Assembly: GCA_902777125.1 (NCBI GenBank)
Contig: CACYSQ010000013.1
Span: 1 to 64,000, forward strand
Source of the DNA: Ruminococcus flavefaciens
GTDB lineage: Bacteria > Bacillota > Clostridia > Oscillospirales > Ruminococcaceae
Length of the DNA stretch: 64,000 nucleotides
Reading direction: 5' to 3'
Position numbers and translations under genes: made by a program. A model generated the notes under the pieces. The model did no database searches. It was not told the origin of the DNA and was given only the letters and a program-made list of their open reading frames with translations. This document shows, piece by piece, positions 35,182 to 44,366 of the stretch; the stretch's first letter is position 1; each line of letters begins with the position of its first letter.

Positions 35182-35927
35182 AAGCGAAAGCATTGTTTGC
35201 AGCGGCGCTCATAGCGTCGCTCACAGCTACGGGCTGCGGTTCAGAGAGCAGCGGAGGCTCTTCCTCCGTGACAGAGACTTCAAGTGCTGCCTCCGAGACA
35301 ACAGAGGAGGCGTCTGCATCGAAGCCTGCCGTTGAGCCGCACACGGCTACCAGCGCCTCGGACATAGGTCTTGACACGAGCCAGCATATTTTCGAGCAGG
35401 ACTATGCGGACGTTCCCGATGCGGACGAGGGTCCTCTCCTGAAAATAAGCGATACCACCGCCAAAGCCGGAGAGACTGCGGAGGTCACTATATCGGTCGA
35501 TAACGCCGAGGACAGGTGGGATATGTGCGGACTGCACATCGTCTATCCGACAGAGCTCGAGTGCGCCATGAGCGAAAGCGACGCGAATGAGCCTGAGTAT
35601 GAGACCGGCGAGGCTTTAAAAAAGGCTCAGGCATCTGTCGCAAGGGTATGGAACAAGAATTTCCCGGAGGACTTGCAGAAGCAGAGCAAGGGCTCAGTGT
35701 TCTTCACGGCTATATGTCCCGAAAATGAGGGAAGGGACGGCGATATCGCCACATTCTTCTTCAAGGTGCCTGCGGACGCGGCTCCCGGAAAAAAATACGA
35801 TATAAGCTTCTACTATTCCAGCAACGAATACACAAAGGATCTTTTCACCGGTACAGGCTGTGAGCCTTCATTCGAGAAGTACGCCTTCTCGCACTGCACG
35901 GCCGGAAGCATTACTGTCAATGGCTGA
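35178..35927 (+). CDS. Lipoprotein with a cohesin-like domain
   Basis: The 249-residue protein has a lipobox T-A-T-G-C (Cys 20), a Ser/Thr/Glu linker to about 70, then a single beta-rich domain of about 155 residues. The domain reads like a cohesin: L-L-K-I-S-D-T-T-A-K-A-G-E-T-A-E-V-T-I, L-H-I-V-Y-P-T-E-L-E, and G-D-I-A-T-F-F-F-K-V-P near the end. Cohesins bind dockerins of cellulosome enzymes. A membrane-lipid-anchored single cohesin would hold a dockerin protein at the cell surface. The ATG overlaps the clp stop by 4 bases; a palindromic terminator follows. The family assignment is by eye. Confidence 0.6.
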   Translation: MKAKALFAAALIASLTATGCGSESSGGSSSVTETSSAASETTEEASASKPAVEPHTATSASDIGLDTSQHIFEQDYADVPDADEGPLLKISDTTAKAGETAEVTISVDNAEDRWDMCGLHIVYPTELECAMSESDANEPEYETGEALKKAQASVARVWNKNFPEDLQKQSKGSVFFTAICPENEGRDGDIATFFFKVPADAAPGKKYDISFYYSSNEYTKDLFTGTGCEPSFEKYAFSHCTAGSITVNG

Positions 35928-35930
35928 TTT

Positions 35931-35956
35931 GCAGGGGACGGCGTCCCCTGCATTTT
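35931..35956 (+). terminator. Terminator formed by a family II-like palindrome
   Basis: GCAGGGGAC / GTCCCCTGC with GGC loop followed by ATTTTT. The same sequence type occurs as a family II module elsewhere, so here a repeat serves as terminator. Confidence 0.75.
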
Positions 35957-36013
35957 TATAAGCACGACCCATAAACAGCAGCGATCACGACATTTTAAAA
36001 GGAGTTGAAAAAA

Positions 36014-36916
36014 ATGAAAAACGAAAAGTCTTCATTCCCTATCATCAAGCTCATTATCTGTATTGCAGCAATGGTGATAATGATACCTGTAGGCTCTGCG
36101 GCTGGAATACTCAGTCTGAAAGAGCTTGTCAAGGTGAATTTCAGCAGCGGAACTGTATGGAAAATGATAATCATGATATTCGCAGTAATATCTGCGGAAA
36201 CCATCATCGTCATGCTCCTCGGTCTCCCCAAGCTGAAAAGCCACCGTGCCCGGTCGATACTCTCGATAATACAGAGCCTTATCAAGTGCATATGTATCGT
36301 AGCAATGATATGCTGGGGACTTTCGATACTCGGCGTGAATATCGGCACTATCATCGCAAGCCTCGGAATTTTGGCTCTGATAGTCGGCTTCAGTGCCGAG
36401 AGCCTCATCGCTGACATCGTTACCGGTGCATTCATCATTATCGAGAACCAGTACAACATCGGCGATATCATCGAGGTAGACGGTTTCCGCGGAACAGTTA
36501 CGGCTATCGGTATCCGCACCACCTGCATAACCGATACCGGCGACAATGTCAAGATAGTCAACAACAGCTCGATGAAGAATATCCTCAACCGTTCGGACAA
36601 GTTCTCACGCGCTATCAGCGATATCGGCATTCCCTATGAGACCGACCTCGTTGAGCTCGAATCGCACTTCCCGGAGCTTATGAAGGATATTTTCGCAAAG
36701 CACAGCGATATCATGAAGAATCCTCCGCGCTATCTCGGTGTTCAGCAGCTTGGCGACAGCGCAGTTATCCTCCGTTTCGTGGCAGACGTCGAGGATAAGG
36801 ACATATTCATGGGTGTGAGAGCTCTCAACCGCGGACTCTGGCTCGGCTTCCGCGAGCTCGGCATCGAGGTACCCTTCTCACAGCTCGATGTCCACATGGA
36901 CAGCAATAAGCAGTAA
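36014..36916 (+). CDS. MscS-family mechanosensitive channel
   Basis: About 300 residues with three membrane helices; the pore helix is A-S-L-G-I-L-A-L-I-V-G-F-S-A-E-S-L-I-A-D-I-V-T-G. A beta domain follows (I-G-D-I-I-E-V-D-G-F-R-G-T-V-T-A-I-G-I-R-T-T) and a C-terminal alpha/beta part. The vestibule motif is typical for MscS, which opens on hypo-osmotic shock. AAAAGGAG lies 9 bases before ATG 36014; a TTG at 36005 is too near that site. Confidence 0.93.
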   Translation: MKNEKSSFPIIKLIICIAAMVIMIPVGSAAGILSLKELVKVNFSSGTVWKMIIMIFAVISAETIIVMLLGLPKLKSHRARSILSIIQSLIKCICIVAMICWGLSILGVNIGTIIASLGILALIVGFSAESLIADIVTGAFIIIENQYNIGDIIEVDGFRGTVTAIGIRTTCITDTGDNVKIVNNSSMKNILNRSDKFSRAISDIGIPYETDLVELESHFPELMKDIFAKHSDIMKNPPRYLGVQQLGDSAVILRFVADVEDKDIFMGVRALNRGLWLGFRELGIEVPFSQLDVHMDSNKQ

Positions 36917-36951
36917 GCACCCCTTATTTTACTGTGAAAGGGGGCTGAAAT

Positions 36952-39831
36952 ATGCTTGACGACAAGGAATACAGAATGCCGGAGGAATTTTGCTCTCCCG
37001 CAGAGCCTCCGACTGATATGGAAAGGGAATTCAATACCTCCATGCCCGTGAGGACTACCCTTGCAAAGAAAAGGGACAAGTCGCGTCTGCTCAAACGCAA
37101 GGCGGGCGGCTTCATAGCGGCAGCTTTTTCGGCTGTTTACGTCTTTCTCCCGATGTACGGCATTCCGCTGTTCAATGCGGATAAGGCAGATTCCGGATCC
37201 TTTGCCGTAGCGGAGATGTCAACGGGCGGCTATGAGGGCAAGCTCGAATTTGAGTATTTCTACACTACCCGTAACGCGGAATATGGCTGCAATGCCCGCA
37301 CACACCACATACATCACACCTACTACTATCATACTCCCGACGGCACAGAGGAAAGCGTTGATCTTGGAAGCATTGAGTCCATAAGCGGTTTGCCCGATGC
37401 TAAGGTGATATCCTTCTTCACGGAGCGCGGACTTAATATTTATGATGCGCGTCAATTCTACTGGACGAGCGATAACTATCAGAGCTGCCATATTGAGGAC
37501 AAGGAGCATAACGTTATACCGCTGAGTGAGCTTCCGGAGGGCTATTATATCGCAGATACCCTGCCCTCTTATGTGGACTTCACCAAGAGGCTCAGTACAG
37601 AAAGGTCATACTATGAATCGCTCAGAGTGGATAACGATGACGAGTTCACCTCTCCCGCGGAGGCGGATTCGGGACTCTATGACCTCTATGTGGATTCCTA
37701 CGATTACACCTATTGGGTCGTGCCGAAAGCAGGAGAGTTCCCGGAGCACCCTGCAATAAGCAGCACGATGAACGATTACTATGCTGCCTGCGGCGGTTCT
37801 GATGCCGGCTACGCGGAGCTCGGGGCTGTTGCACCGGGAAGCGTTGATCTTGATAAAAAGTCCTTAACGCTTACTCTGTCTCCCTCCGTTATGAGGGAGC
37901 AGATCAGCGACACTGAGGAGACTCTCCACTACATGACCTACCGTCTCTATTTCGACCGCAGCGAAGTCCCCGGTCTGAAGCTGCCCTATACCGAAAGAGA
38001 GGTCGGAACGGCTGACCAGCCTTACATCATGGTCGATCCCTCGCTCCCGCTGAAGGATCAGCTCTCGAAAATGGCTGAGGCTTACGGCATTGACCCGGGC
38101 AGGCTCAGGTTCCACAGCGAGGATTGGATCTCAGAAGCTGCCGTTCTGCTTGAGGGCACGGAATATTCCGGCGATCCCGATTCGATACTCGATGTGAATA
38201 TCGAAAAGGGCATGATAACATATTACCGCTATCATACAATAAATCTGGTCCTCGCAGATGATGAGACCGAAAAGCCGGCTATCTCCGGATATGAGGGCAG
38301 GCTGACGTTCACACAGAGCGGCGGAGGCAGTATATATGCAGAATATGACGGTGTAATCAACTATCCGGAAAGGCACTTTATCTATTATTATCACACACCG
38401 GACGGCAAGCCTGAAAACTTAGAGTTCAAGTATGCCGCTACTGACTGGGATTATATGTATTCTGATCTGAAAGAGTTCTTTGACGAGCGCGGTCTTGATG
38501 TTTCTCAGGCAAAGCAATTCTTCTTTACCGGCGATAACTATATGTATTGGCGGATATTAGAAAACAACAATGGTATTCCCGGTGATGTCATAGATTGGTT
38601 GGACCTGCCTCGTGAGTATCGTAAGCGTGATAATCTTCCCAATTATGATAATTTCAAGGTCGATTTCGCCAGAGACAGAGCCGGAGAAGATAATGTAGAT
38701 GATAAGTCGTGGTATATGTCTCACCGTATAGACGATGACGATGAGTATCATCAGGAGGATCTCGCATATTTGTTGGAGGCTGTCACTGATACCTACAGCT
38801 ATTACATTGTTCCAAGCCCGGGAGAAGAACCTGAGCGCCCGAATATAAAAGATTTTAACTCTACATTTGACTTGTCAATGAATGAGTATGATCCGAGCTG
38901 CGGCGGTGCTGCTGCCGGCTATGCAGGATTACAGGCTGTTGATGCAAGCAGCATAGACCTCGACCAGAAATTCTTTACTCTTGCTCTGCGACCTTCCGTT
39001 ATGAGGGAGAAGATAAGCGATGATGAGGAAACTCTCCACTATATCGTATACTATCTCTATCTCGACCGTAATTCCGAAGGCTTCAACGGCGACATAAAGA
39101 AGTGTCCGTATCAAAGCCATACAAGCTACGATGAATTTGTTTACAAGGTCTATAATCAGGTCGATTCATCGCTTTCATTGAAGGAACAGCTTTCGCAAAT
39201 GGCAGAGGCATACGGCATTGACCCGAGCCGCCTGAGATACCACAGCGAAGTCCTCGGAACACAGTCCGCCGGCTTCCTTGACGGTTCAAAGTTCGTATCT
39301 AATCCCACAAGCGCTACCCTCGAAAGAGACGGCAAGGACGGTACAAAGATAAACTACAAGTTCCACAGGATAAGGCTCGTTCTCGCTGATTCGGGCAGCA
39401 GTCCTGCCGAGACTCCGACCACCGCAACTCCTGTCACTTACGACCTGAACAACTACAAGGACAGCTATAACTTCACCGGTCAGAGCGAGACCTATGAGGA
39501 TATCGAGCCTGGTAAGGTCAAAGTCCTGACAACTAAATATGTGGTAAGGTTCAATCAGAACGACCACCCGTTCAATGAGGAGGCTCCGAATGTGCCGGCT
39601 GATTTCGCATCGCTGCCGGACTATGACCAGTTTACAACGCTGCTGAGTCTCAACACGAACATCAAACCTTCGGAGTTGAAGCTATATGATACAGATGAGA
39701 GCTACAGCCATATCACCATGAGCGATGACTGCTTACCCGTCGGCGATATCGACGACCCGTTCAACTTGTATGTCGCCGCCGGAACAGTCTACTACCACTA
39801 TACACGAACTATCACATATGTCGTGCCATAA
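36952..39831 (+). CDS. Large membrane-anchored surface protein with two internal repeats
   Basis: A 959-residue protein of no recognised family. The cytoplasmic start is about 50 residues with basic K-K-R-D-K-S-R, one membrane helix lies near 55-75, and the rest is outside. Two repeats of about 400 residues share landmarks: Y-Y-Y-H-T-P-D-G, F-F-x-E-R-G-L, D-N-Y, S-V-M-R-E-x-I-S-D, M-A-E-A-Y-G-I-D-P and R-L-R-x-H-S-E. A third partial repeat ends the protein. There is no sortase motif or dockerin. The second repeat uses more A/T-rich codons than the first. Ribosome binding site AGGGGG; the gene ends in a terminator. Confidence 0.75.
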   Translation: MLDDKEYRMPEEFCSPAEPPTDMEREFNTSMPVRTTLAKKRDKSRLLKRKAGGFIAAAFSAVYVFLPMYGIPLFNADKADSGSFAVAEMSTGGYEGKLEFEYFYTTRNAEYGCNARTHHIHHTYYYHTPDGTEESVDLGSIESISGLPDAKVISFFTERGLNIYDARQFYWTSDNYQSCHIEDKEHNVIPLSELPEGYYIADTLPSYVDFTKRLSTERSYYESLRVDNDDEFTSPAEADSGLYDLYVDSYDYTYWVVPKAGEFPEHPAISSTMNDYYAACGGSDAGYAELGAVAPGSVDLDKKSLTLTLSPSVMREQISDTEETLHYMTYRLYFDRSEVPGLKLPYTEREVGTADQPYIMVDPSLPLKDQLSKMAEAYGIDPGRLRFHSEDWISEAAVLLEGTEYSGDPDSILDVNIEKGMITYYRYHTINLVLADDETEKPAISGYEGRLTFTQSGGGSIYAEYDGVINYPERHFIYYYHTPDGKPENLEFKYAATDWDYMYSDLKEFFDERGLDVSQAKQFFFTGDNYMYWRILENNNGIPGDVIDWLDLPREYRKRDNLPNYDNFKVDFARDRAGEDNVDDKSWYMSHRIDDDDEYHQEDLAYLLEAVTDTYSYYIVPSPGEEPERPNIKDFNSTFDLSMNEYDPSCGGAAAGYAGLQAVDASSIDLDQKFFTLALRPSVMREKISDDEETLHYIVYYLYLDRNSEGFNGDIKKCPYQSHTSYDEFVYKVYNQVDSSLSLKEQLSQMAEAYGIDPSRLRYHSEVLGTQSAGFLDGSKFVSNPTSATLERDGKDGTKINYKFHRIRLVLADSGSSPAETPTTATPVTYDLNNYKDSYNFTGQSETYEDIEPGKVKVLTTKYVVRFNQNDHPFNEEAPNVPADFASLPDYDQFTTLLSLNTNIKPSELKLYDTDESYSHITMSDDCLPVGDIDDPFNLYVAAGTVYYHYTRTITYVVP

Positions 39832-39835
39832 CAAA

Positions 39836-39865
39836 AAAACGCTCCGGTTCAATCCGGAGCGTTTT
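39836..39865. terminator. Bidirectional terminator
   Basis: A perfect 12-bp stem AAAACGCTCCGG / CCGGAGCGTTTT with loop TTCAAT. It ends the surface protein gene and overlaps the final codons of the convergent peptidase gene. Confidence 0.9.
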
Positions 39866-41576
39866 CGTTTTCTTCTGATTTTTTATCGGCATTGGGAAGG
39901 TCGGTGGTATTGAGGTAGAGTGCGGGGTTACGGCAGATACCGTACAGGCGCACCTCAAAGTGGCAATGGTTGCCGGTGGACTGTCCCGTAGTACCGACAA
40001 GGCCTATGAGCTGACCGCGGTGTACTTCCTGATCGGTCGAAACGAGGACAGCGCTCATATGCGCGTAAACGGTCTGGTAGCCGTCCTCATGGGCGATCTG
40101 CACGACGTTGCCGTATCCGCCGGTATTCCAGCCGGCAGCGATGACTATTCCGTCGGCGGCGGCGTAGATCTCAGTACCTCCGGGAGCAGCGATATCGAGG
40201 CCCTTGTGGTTGCGGTTGCTGATGAAAGGGTCGCTGATATAACCGCCGTTCACCGGCCAGCCGAACTGACCTGTGCCGTTCAGGAGTGTCGAGCCGCTGT
40301 CCGGACGGGCGGCGTAGGTGCCGATACCTATCTGCTCGACTACCGGTGCGCGGGTGACATTTGTGCGGATAGTCTTTCTTGAACGCTCTATACCGTCAAC
40401 GTAGGTTATCTGATAGGTCGTATTTTTTTCGCCGGAAACGCCCTTGACGAGGACCTGTCTTGTGCCGACGTTGAGCTCTGAGGTCTCAAATTCGACGGTC
40501 TCGTAGTTGAGCAGCGAGAAGGCTTCGACCTCTGTCACATACTGTATCGGGAGGTAGCTCTCGGTCTCATTGACGAAGAGCATCTGTCCGGGAGTGACGG
40601 TGTTCTGGAGGTCGGGATTGAGCTCGCGGAAGTCCTCGACCTTCATGTCGTACTTCCGGCATATCGAAACGACGGAATCGCCGGTCTGGGCGACATATAC
40701 CGAGCGTTTGTTTACGGAGGAGGTGAGTTTTCTGATAGTTTCCTGCTGATCGAGAACGCTGTCGGCGAGGTAGATACCGTGGGCGTATTCGATAGTATCA
40801 CGGTAGGCGATATCGGTGACATTGCCGTCGATGTGGAAGTTGAGCAGCCTGTTATCGAGGGCTTCCTCGATGGGGGTCTTATCCTTGACAGCGCCGATGA
40901 ACTGACCGTTGATGTAGATACCGTCCGCCTCGGTGAGCTCCTCATCGGAGGCTTCGAGCATTTTGTTCGCGAGCTGTTCGGCGTTGAGGATCTGATCGTT
41001 GTCGGAGACGATGCGGAGCGAGAATTTCGGGTCGAGGTCGAGGAAGACGCTTTCGGACTGCGACATTCTCTGCCGCACCTCACTCTGAGCCTTGTCGAAG
41101 TCAGCCTCCTCGGAGATAACACCGACCTCTCTGCCGTTGAACTGGACGCTTATGCCGTACTCAAGCCCTGAGCCGGTACGGACGACGCCTATGAGGAAGG
41201 CGAACGATGCGAGCGGCAGGAGGTAATTGAAAGCGGTGTAAAAGATACCGCCCTCACCGAAGAGGTAGGAGCCGATGAAGCGGACAAGAGCCGTGACATA
41301 GGTACGGCGGTCTTTTTTCTTAGCCCTCCTGACCTCCTTCTGGAGTTCGAGATTGGCTTTGTGACGGCGCCGGAGGGATTCTGTGAAGTAGGTAAAGAGC
41401 CACAGGCAGAGCTTTGCGGCGTCCCTGATGAGCTCCCAAATTTCGCTGAAAACGAGCTTTACCGTGTTGAATATGCCAAGCAGCAGAGCTGCAAAGAATT
41501 TGACTGTGGAAAGTCCGGCGAGCATGAAAAGGCCGGAAACGCTTCTGAAGAACCGTTTGAAAAGGTTTTCTTCCAA
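39849..41576 (-). CDS. M23 peptidoglycan endopeptidase with LysM and G5 domains
   Basis: The 575-residue protein has a basic helical cytoplasmic N-terminus, membrane helix near 115-135 (Y-L-L-P-L-A-S-F-A-F-L-I-G-V-V), a LysM domain (about 300-345, V-A-Q-T-G-D-S-V-V-S-I), a G5 domain (about 350-425) and a C-terminal M23 domain with the zinc-binding set H-K-G-L-D and H-C-H. It probably cleaves peptide crosslinks in the cell wall from an anchored position. The start is a TTG about 14 bases after AAAGGAG, longer than usual, so the exact start is uncertain. Confidence 0.9.
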   Translation of the reverse strand: MEENLFKRFFRSVSGLFMLAGLSTVKFFAALLLGIFNTVKLVFSEIWELIRDAAKLCLWLFTYFTESLRRRHKANLELQKEVRRAKKKDRRTYVTALVRFIGSYLFGEGGIFYTAFNYLLPLASFAFLIGVVRTGSGLEYGISVQFNGREVGVISEEADFDKAQSEVRQRMSQSESVFLDLDPKFSLRIVSDNDQILNAEQLANKMLEASDEELTEADGIYINGQFIGAVKDKTPIEEALDNRLLNFHIDGNVTDIAYRDTIEYAHGIYLADSVLDQQETIRKLTSSVNKRSVYVAQTGDSVVSICRKYDMKVEDFRELNPDLQNTVTPGQMLFVNETESYLPIQYVTEVEAFSLLNYETVEFETSELNVGTRQVLVKGVSGEKNTTYQITYVDGIERSRKTIRTNVTRAPVVEQIGIGTYAARPDSGSTLLNGTGQFGWPVNGGYISDPFISNRNHKGLDIAAPGGTEIYAAADGIVIAAGWNTGGYGNVVQIAHEDGYQTVYAHMSAVLVSTDQEVHRGQLIGLVGTTGQSTGNHCHFEVRLYGICRNPALYLNTTDLPNADKKSEENENAPD

Positions 41577-41775
41577 AACTGAAAATGCAGCTCCTTTCTG
41601 AATTGATCACATCAATAATTATATCAGCAGCGGAGTAAAAAACAACGCCGAAGCTGACGAAAAAACTTATTTGCGGGATATTTTGTATATCTGCACAAAA
41701 AACGCAGCGCATAATTGGCTGAATGGTACAAAAAGACAGGCGATAAAGGGCGGCAAAGTTTCCGTTCCTGCGGAG

Positions 41776-42627
41776 CTATACCGTTTCAAAAAGACCGGCA
41801 ATGTCCTCCGGCAGAGGTGCCGTTACCGTTATCTCCTCGCCGGTATCGGGCTCTGTGAACGTCAGCGAGCCGCAGTGGAGAGCCTGCCGCTTGATATGTA
41901 CAAGGCTTCCGCCGTACATATCGTCGCCTGCGAGAGGGTGTCCGATATAGGCGAAATGAAGCCTGATCTGGTGAGTGCGGCCGGTCTCGGGGAGGACCTC
42001 CGCGAGGGAATGGCGTCCGGAGAAGCTCAGCCGTCTGAACCGCGTAACTGAGGGCTGACCGTCCTCGCGGATACACCGCAGGATTATCGACTCGCGTTCC
42101 CTTGCGATCGGCGCATCTATCACACCCTCATCAGGGATAAGTCCCTCGGCAGCGGCGTAGTATATCTTCCGGAAGCTGCCCTGCAAAAGGCTTGCCGCGT
42201 GAGCGTCCTTTGCGGCGATGCACAGCCCGGAGGTGTCCTTGTCGAGGCGGTTCACGGGACGGAAGGTGAGCCCCGGGAAAAGGTGCGCGAAGCAGTTCCC
42301 GAGGGTGTCGCCCTGATGCTTTATCGAGGGGTGGACCGGAACTCCGGCAGGCTTATCGAACACAACGAGCCGCGCACTTTCATAGACTATGGGTATGTCA
42401 AGTCCGGCGGCAGGTTCGAGCAGACTGCTGTCCGGCAGCCGGAGGATTATCTCGTCCCCGGGGTAAACGGTGTCGATGCTGCGAATGACCTTGCCGTTAC
42501 GGGTGATGCCGTTCTCGCAGCGCTTGAGCTTAGTCAGAAGCCGTTTTGAAACGCCCTTTTTTCCGACGAGGAAGCTTTGCAGGGCGATGGGTGCGTCTGT
42601 GTCCGCGGTCAGTCTCAGTTCCCGCAA
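41776..42627 (-). CDS. RluA-family pseudouridine synthase
   Basis: The 283-residue enzyme has an S4-like start (R-L-L-T-K-L-K-R-C-E-N-G-I-T-R-N-G-K), then the RluA core with catalytic Asp in R-P-V-N-R-L-D-K-D-T-S-G-L and G-R-T-H-Q-I-R-L-H-F. It modifies uridines in rRNA or tRNA; the site cannot be told by eye. The start is a TTG preceded by GGAGGAGG. It overlaps the upstream membrane protein gene by 98 bases. Confidence 0.93.
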   Translation of the reverse strand: MRELRLTADTDAPIALQSFLVGKKGVSKRLLTKLKRCENGITRNGKVIRSIDTVYPGDEIILRLPDSSLLEPAAGLDIPIVYESARLVVFDKPAGVPVHPSIKHQGDTLGNCFAHLFPGLTFRPVNRLDKDTSGLCIAAKDAHAASLLQGSFRKIYYAAAEGLIPDEGVIDAPIARERESIILRCIREDGQPSVTRFRRLSFSGRHSLAEVLPETGRTHQIRLHFAYIGHPLAGDDMYGGSLVHIKRQALHCGSLTFTEPDTGEEITVTAPLPEDIAGLFETV

Positions 42628-43378
42628 GGTACTCCTCCTCCTTTGTGAAAATGTCTATGCTAAGGGCAAAAGCGGTCCTTATCCTCGCGACGGCAAATGG
42701 TGCTGCCGCAAACGAAAGAAGCTCCGGAAGAAATATCAGTTTCAGTCTCAGGAGAACGTTCCGCCTGCCGCTCATGAAACGGACGGAGTACATGACCGTC
42801 CGGAGAGCTGTACTTCCGGGGTATCTCGCCAGCAGGAACGGTACAGCCGCAAGGCTCAGCTTCAGCGAGAGCCATATCCCGAGGGACATAACGGTCAGCA
42901 CGGAGGCGTGAAGTGCCATGATGCCGGAGCCCTGACCTGATCTGAACAGGGAATAAGCCGTTATACCGAAGAATGCGGCAGGTGCAAGCGCGAGCAGGGA
43001 GAAAAGTTTCACCCAGAGCTGGGCGGCGATGCTTCTCCTGACAGCGTGATCCCCGGTGAGAACGTCAAACAGCGGCCTTTCGGGAACGGAGCCGCATATC
43101 GCGGAGAGCCTGTAGGCGGCGGCGTAGGTCAGCGGCGCACAGGCAGTCCAGCGGACGGCAGTGAAGCCTGCCGCGATAAGCGGAACGGCGATGTTCCTGC
43201 CGGAAAACAGCTCCAAAGGCTTTATGCCGCCGAAATATACCAGCATGGTATAAACGCAGCCCTCAGCCGAACGCAGGAGAAGTCCCGCGGTGAATGGCAG
43301 CATACAGACGAGAGCAGCGGAGAGCCGCCTTCCGCGGAGAAGCCCTCCCGAATACCTGATAAGCTCGAAAATTCGCAT
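42530..43378 (-). CDS. Multi-pass membrane protein of unknown family
   Basis: About 282 residues with four or five hydrophobic helices (A-L-V-C-M-L-P-F-T-A-G-L-L-L; L-F-S-L-L-A-L-A-P-A-A-F-F-G-I; V-L-T-V-M-S-L-G-I-W-L). The tail of about 30 residues is rich in Arg/Lys/His and is coded inside rluA, so it may simply result from the overlap. Start 43378 is chosen by GGGAGG upstream; a longer frame would run into repeat G. I see no enzymatic motif. Confidence 0.6.
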   Translation of the reverse strand: MRIFELIRYSGGLLRGRRLSAALVCMLPFTAGLLLRSAEGCVYTMLVYFGGIKPLELFSGRNIAVPLIAAGFTAVRWTACAPLTYAAAYRLSAICGSVPERPLFDVLTGDHAVRRSIAAQLWVKLFSLLALAPAAFFGITAYSLFRSGQGSGIMALHASVLTVMSLGIWLSLKLSLAAVPFLLARYPGSTALRTVMYSVRFMSGRRNVLLRLKLIFLPELLSFAAAPFAVARIRTAFALSIDIFTKEEEYLAGTETDRGHRRTHRPAKLPRRKKGRFKTASD

Positions 43379-43429
43379 ATTTCGCCTCCCTACGGAGGTA
43401 TTATGTGCCGCCGGAGGGAAAAATATACT

Positions 43430-43553
43430 TTTTAATTGAGAATGGAGAATTGAAAATTGAGAATTAATGTGTCTGCTGATGCAGACATATTTGAATAACA
43501 TCGCTGACAGGCGATACCATAATTCTCCATTCTTCATTTTCAATTCTCAATTC
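43430..43553. repeat. Family I dispersed repeat, copy G
   Basis: GTCTGC-TGAT-GCAGAC (paired substitutions against the GTCCGC/GCGGAC form), linker ATATTTGAATAA, then CATCGC-TGACAG-GCGATACC. Arms AATGGAGAATTGAAAATTG and CATTTTCAATTCTCAATT are clearly inverted. It reaches the stop codon of the next gene. Confidence 0.75.
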
Positions 43554-44193
43554 AGATATCGTCGTCCGGGTCGCCTATGCGGTCGTAGGGACAGTAGCCG
43601 AGTATCTCGACAGCCTGCGAATTCAGCCACATCTGGGCGGTAGCGATGATATCGAAGCCGCCGCCAGCCTCCGCGGTTATCTGCGAGGGCGGATACTTGG
43701 GTATGCCGAAGCAGCTCAGCATATTGGATATGACGCCGCCGTGGGTTATCATGGCGCAGTGGGTAAGTCCCTCGTACATCATATCGGTGATTATCGCGTG
43801 GAGAGCCTTGTAGGTGCGGGCGGTGAGCTCCTCGAGGCTTTCGCCCTTGGGAGGACGCGCGTCCTTTCCGCCGCGGAGCCACTCGTTGTAATCGGCACGG
43901 CGGGCGAGCTCGTCGATGCTCTTGTTCTCGAATTCGCCGAAATCAAGCTCGCGGAGGTCGTCCACGACCTGCTGGTCGGTGTATGGGAAGAGGATATCCG
44001 CGGTCTCGGTACACCTTTTCAGCGGCGAGGTATAGACCTTGTGGACGGAGGGGTAGATGAACTCGTCCATTTTCGCGGCAAGGTCAGCCGCACCCTTGGG
44101 GGAGAGTGGGAGGTCGGTAGTACCGATGTAGAGTCCCTTTTCATTTGCCTCGGTCATGCCGTGGCGGATAACGCTTATTCTGTAGCCTTTCAT
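43552..44193 (-). CDS. Histidine phosphatase superfamily protein
   Basis: The 213-residue enzyme has the phosphohistidine motif R-H-G-M-T-E-A-N at residue 10, Arg in S-P-L-K-R, E-x-x-F-G in D-F-G-E-F-E-N, and the second His in M-I-T-H-G-G-V. Members include CobC and phosphoglycerate mutase relatives. The C-terminus has an extra segment (about 185-213). AAGGTG precedes the ATG. Confidence 0.88.
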   Translation of the reverse strand: MKGYRISVIRHGMTEANEKGLYIGTTDLPLSPKGAADLAAKMDEFIYPSVHKVYTSPLKRCTETADILFPYTDQQVVDDLRELDFGEFENKSIDELARRADYNEWLRGGKDARPPKGESLEELTARTYKALHAIITDMMYEGLTHCAMITHGGVISNMLSCFGIPKYPPSQITAEAGGGFDIIATAQMWLNSQAVEILGYCPYDRIGDPDDDI

Positions 44194-44298
44194 TTTATCA
44201 CCTTAATTATGCACAAAAATCATATGCGCTTTTTGAACTTTTAGTAAATGTCACAAAAATCTGACAAAAACTGACCAATTCTTCGATAAATAATCATA

Positions 44299-44327
44299 TT
44301 TACAAATTATACATATTGTATTATAAT
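44299..44327 (+). promoter_or_regulatory. Promoter of the XRE gene
   Basis: TTTACA, a 17-bp spacer and TATAAT (44322-44327). The preceding 60 bp holds two near-copies of a CTGACAAAAA/CTGACCAA type in an A/T-rich stretch. Confidence 0.65.
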
Positions 44328-44366
44328 AGTAATATAAAACAATTCGCTCACAGGAGGATACCTTTT

